Shown here: in pieces, positions 15,805 through 18,240 of the stretch
Numbering within the stretch: the first letter of the stretch is position 1
Layout of the letters: the number at the start of each line of letters is the position of its first letter
Origin: Leptospiraceae bacterium
GTDB lineage: Bacteria > Spirochaetota > Leptospiria > Turneriellales > Turneriellaceae
NCBI GenBank assembly: GCA_025057195.1
Contig: JANWWX010000003.1
Coordinates: 1 to 18,240 of the forward strand
Direction of reading: 5' to 3'
DNA: 18,240 nucleotides
Position numbers and translations under genes: made by a program
The notes under the pieces: generated by a model
Databases searched by the model: none
What the model was told of the DNA's origin: nothing
What the model saw: the letters and a program-made list of their open reading frames with translations, nothing else

Positions 15805-16268
15805 CAGCCACCACCTGCAGCGTTGGTATTGTATTTTTCCACCAGCTCCAAAAGCGGTGTCCGCACATGGTGCAGTGGGTCTTCCGAAATGAACTGCGCA
15901 CCGAGCTTGCGCGCGCGGTTGATCAAGACTGGTCCCTGCAGGTTGATCGTCATTTTTTCCGGTTTGCCTGCAGGCACGGTGATGATGCCCCAAAACTCGG
16001 CCGAATGGACAGAATTCGCCTCAATCACCGCCAAAAATTGTGGGTCGATCACGGGTTCATAATCCGGCGCGACATCGTGGATGCGCGTTACCAAGAACGC
16101 CAGCTGCGGTTCTTCGAGCGACTGCAACCAGTGGAAAGTGCTGCCGGTCTTGGTTGGCAGCAGTGCAAAGTGGTGGTATTGTTCAAAGGCAAAGATGCCC
16201 TCGGGGAAATAAAACTGCAGCGCAGTGTCTATTTCGATCCTGCCAAGAGCGCGTGTCTCAAAAAACAT
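15804..16268 (-). CDS. fliW: Flagellar assembly factor FliW
   Basis: FliW binds flagellin and, when flagellin is exported, CsrA instead, which relieves translational repression of flagellin; this partner switch is established in Bacillus and Campylobacter. The protein is 154 residues, the normal length. Family features include the opening [44 protein letters not shown] (the common W-LQS-E-P-LAF motif) and the late [19 protein letters not shown]. It lies directly before csrA and after flgL, each joined by TGATG overlaps, so flgL, fliW and csrA are produced together. No obvious Shine-Dalgarno precedes fliW itself, so it probably relies on reinitiation after flgL. Confidence 0.95.
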   Translation of the reverse strand: MFFETRALGRIEIDTALQFYFPEGIFAFEQYHHFALLPTKTGSTFHWLQSLEEPQLAFLVTRIHDVAPDYEPVIDPQFLAVIEANSVHSAEFWGIITVPAGKPEKMTINLQGPVLINRARKLGAQFISEDPLHHVRTPLLELVEKYNTNAAGGG

Positions 16269-17524
16269 CAGCGCAGGAAATCCATCAGCGTCTGCTTGAT
16301 GATGCCGGCTCCGACGCGCAGCGCATAGGCATGCACCGCCTCAAGCCATTTGAGGTCCACAATCGCCTGCACCACGTCCACACTCTCGTTTTTAGCCAAA
16401 AGTTCTTTGGTGTAGGTAGTGTCCCAGGCGATGCGCTTTTCGTGCTGTTCCAACCGATTGACCCGCGCACCCACTTCGGCGCGGTAGCGTAAAATGTTTT
16501 CGAGCGCGCTGTCGAGTGCCTCCAGGTCACGGCCACCGACGAGTTTTATGTCGCCCTTGATGAGGTCGTCACGCAGCATGATGACTACCTCAAAAATCGA
16601 AAGACCGGAGACGGTTGCCGTGGGCGAATAGTTATTCGGCGGCTCGGGGTTGGCACCGTCGATGAGTCCTAAATCCTGCAAAACAGTGCCCCCTTCCAAG
16701 TCCTCAAGCCAAATCTGGTGTGGCGACTTGCTGGTCAAAATGATGTCGTCCTGCGAGCCTTTGCTCGCCCTGACTTCGACCGGTGCCGTGTTGATCTTGT
16801 CAATAATGTCGTTGATGGTGTCACCGGCCGAGATGCGGATGCGCACGCCGTTGATCGCGATCAATTGGTCACCCTGTGCGACATAGCCTGAGGAATCCTT
16901 GTTGGAAGCAATCGACATGTTGGTGCCCCAAAATACTCGGTTTCCGGGCAGCGTGATCTCCATTGTCTCGTGGCGTTCGATCTCTCGGCTTTGCACTTGG
17001 ATGTCCCCTTGGTATTGCACACCGATCACCGCATTCCCCTGATCGATGCCCGCCGTCTGCAGGTGGGAGAAGATTGGCAGGAATGGGTCACGTTCGATGA
17101 CACTGCCGCCAAAAAGGGCGCGGCCGGTGGCATCTTTGGTATTGGCGATATCGATGAGCGCAAGCAAATGCTGGTTGATTTCTTTGGCTACCGCTTCTTT
17201 GAGTTCAAAGTTGCTGTTGGTGCCATTGGCCGCCTGCACGGTGAGATAGCGCATGCGCTGGAAAATTTCCCCGACACGGTCGAGTTGACCGTCCATCAAG
17301 TTGAGCCGGTCTTTGGCCTCGCCGACGTTGCGTTCGTACTGCTCCAATTCAGCCAACCGGCCGCGGTAAAGCATCTGGCTGGCGGCACCCACCGGATCGC
17401 TCGATGGAAACTGGATTTTGGAGCCGGTGGCCAGCTCGCGTTCGGTCTTGTCGAAGTGGAGTTGGTGGCGGTTGAGCGTAGATAGGAGAGTGTTATTTTT
17501 CATCAAGTCTGTGATGCGGATCAT
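16268..17524 (-). CDS. flgL: Flagellar hook-filament junction protein FlgL (HAP3)
   Basis: Structural protein exported through the flagellar secretion system and placed between FlgK and the filament; in spirochaetes the filament is periplasmic. The protein is 418 residues, longer than the 317 of E. coli, as usual in spirochaetes. The flagellin-like N-terminal helix domain (MIRITDLMKNNTLLSTLNRH, then the conserved LATGSKIQFPSSDPVGA) and the C-terminal helix (ALENILRYRAEVGARVNRLE, then WLEAVHAYALRVGAGII) form the D0/D1 coiled region. The middle (about 170-330) is the variable domain. ATG 17524 has a GAGGT Shine-Dalgarno overlapping the flgK stop. The end overlaps fliW by one base. Confidence 0.95.
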   Translation of the reverse strand: MIRITDLMKNNTLLSTLNRHQLHFDKTERELATGSKIQFPSSDPVGAASQMLYRGRLAELEQYERNVGEAKDRLNLMDGQLDRVGEIFQRMRYLTVQAANGTNSNFELKEAVAKEINQHLLALIDIANTKDATGRALFGGSVIERDPFLPIFSHLQTAGIDQGNAVIGVQYQGDIQVQSREIERHETMEITLPGNRVFWGTNMSIASNKDSSGYVAQGDQLIAINGVRIRISAGDTINDIIDKINTAPVEVRASKGSQDDIILTSKSPHQIWLEDLEGGTVLQDLGLIDGANPEPPNNYSPTATVSGLSIFEVVIMLRDDLIKGDIKLVGGRDLEALDSALENILRYRAEVGARVNRLEQHEKRIAWDTTYTKELLAKNESVDVVQAIVDLKWLEAVHAYALRVGAGIIKQTLMDFLR

Positions 17525-17532
17525 CGCAGTTT

Positions 17533-17537
17533 ACCTC
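17533..17537 (-). promoter_or_regulatory. Shine-Dalgarno of flgL overlapping the flgK stop
   Basis: On the minus strand TGAGGT contains the flgK TGA stop and the GAGGT ribosome site of flgL, eight bases before ATG 17524, which couples the two. Confidence 0.65.
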
Positions 17538-18240
17538 ACAATTTATTGATTAAGCGGTCGAGGAGTTCGTTCATGGCCTGCATAATACGTGCCGCCGCGT
17601 TGTAGCCGTGTTGGAATTGCACCATTGCGGCCATTTCTTCATCGAGGTTGACTCCCATCACCGATTGGCGCAAGTTTTCCAAATTGGTCAGGATCAGCTT
17701 CTGGTTTTCGACTTCTTCTTTGGCGGCCTTGGCCTCGATGCCAACTTTGGCAATGAGTGCATTATAAAACTCGTCACTGTTGCGGTGCTCACCGACCATC
17801 GTCGCTTTGTGCCGAATGGCCTGCGCGATGCGCAACGCATTGCCGCCATCTTTGGAACCATAGGCCATGTTGACATCGCCCGTACCGCCAACGTCCTTGC
17901 CCAGCCCAGCAGCAATCAGCGCCACATTGCCTTCCACCTCATGCGAAAGGTGGAGTGCGCCGGACGGATGCACCACCGGGGTGAGGGTGATGCGGTCGAG
18001 CGTGCCCTGTAGTTTATTGATCTCATCAATGCGGCGGTAATCAAAGGCGCCCGCAGGCCCTGAGTTCTGCAAAAGCCCAGCAAAACCGACTAAAAATTCC
18101 CCTGAGTCTTCAATATGGCGGATCATAAAATTGGTGAGATGGTTATCCGTTGCCTCACGTGCCTTGAGCACCAAGTTGTTATTGTGGTTGAGGTATGCCA
18201 CCACACCCGCACCCGAGCGGTTGATTGCTTGGATGACATC
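17536..18240 (-). CDS. flgK: Flagellar hook-associated protein FlgK (HAP1), C-terminal part
   Basis: The frame runs off the right edge; about 234 C-terminal residues are visible. FlgK forms the first hook-filament junction ring. The part seen includes the end of the variable domain and the D1/D0 C-terminus. The terminal block GVNLDEEMAAMVQFQHGYNA, followed by AARIMQAMNELLDRLINKL, is the FlgK/FlgE-type C-terminal coiled region and ends at the natural stop. The segment AIRHKATMVGEHRNSDEFYN and the AKVGIEAKAAKEEVENQKLI heptads match the usual C-terminal domain. GTG 18204 is in frame but is not a start; the frame is open to base 18240. It is the upstream gene of the flgL-fliW-csrA operon. Confidence 0.93.
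   Translation of the reverse strand, partial: DVIQAINRSGAGVVAYLNHNNNLVLKAREATDNHLTNFMIRHIEDSGEFLVGFAGLLQNSGPAGAFDYRRIDEINKLQGTLDRITLTPVVHPSGALHLSHEVEGNVALIAAGLGKDVGGTGDVNMAYGSKDGGNALRIAQAIRHKATMVGEHRNSDEFYNALIAKVGIEAKAAKEEVENQKLILTNLENLRQSVMGVNLDEEMAAMVQFQHGYNAAARIMQAMNELLDRLINKL

Noticed and set aside
15577..15993. Longer csrA frame of 138 residues
   Set aside because: The extra N-terminal part reads through fliW in another frame; the family start is MLVLARR at 15804.
1..18240. CRISPR arrays, tRNA or rRNA genes, insertion sequences, toxin-antitoxin or phage genes
   Set aside because: No direct-repeat array, no transposase or integrase motif and no recognisable structural RNA was seen on either strand.

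Overview
This 18.2 kb window looks like the chromosome of a spirochaete, most likely of the Leptospirales/Turneriella type. The evidence is a flgK-flgL-fliW-csrA flagellar tail of the spirochaete kind on the minus strand (15577-18240), a small orphan gene that resembles the Leptospira DUF1564 family (6846-7313), and a Gram-negative lipid A-type acyltransferase (1930-2853). The assignment is inferred from protein resemblance only; no rRNA or tRNA is present. Coding density is very high, and no stretch over 300 bases lacks a gene.

Region 1 (1-5199, plus strand) is a tightly overlapping five-gene run. It starts with the end of a CheW-like protein (entering from the left edge) and continues with a CBS-PAS-Fis-HTH regulator in a shifted frame, a LpxL/HtrB-like acyltransferase, a membrane-anchored helical-repeat protein of unknown role and a NifS/IscS-type cysteine desulfurase. 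Neighbouring genes overlap by 1 to about 60 bases, so they are probably translated in a coupled way. The junction of the first two reading frames could be one gene broken by a single-base insertion.

Region 2 (5196-7313) holds a membrane-anchored GH18-family protein on the minus strand, a roughly 200-base AT-rich divergent intergenic region, and the DUF1564-like gene. Region 3 (7435-10270) holds a Rep/PcrA/UvrD-type helicase (plus) facing a RluA-family pseudouridine synthase (minus).

Region 4 (10349-13485, minus) is a two-gene operon: a FGGY-family sugar kinase followed, two bases after its stop, by a sphingosine-1-phosphate-lyase-like PLP enzyme. Inverted repeats flank the pair on both sides. 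This coupling of a FGGY kinase with a S1P-lyase homologue in a spirochaete is the most interesting metabolic observation here. Region 5 (13555-15580, plus) holds a solitary PstS-like phosphate-binding lipoprotein and a HpcH/HpaI-type CoA-ester lyase.

Region 6 (15577-18240, minus) is flgK (cut by the right edge), flgL, fliW and csrA. It encodes the two hook-filament junction proteins followed by the FliW/CsrA partner pair that couples flagellin level to translation. fliW and csrA each start inside the preceding stop codon (TGATG).
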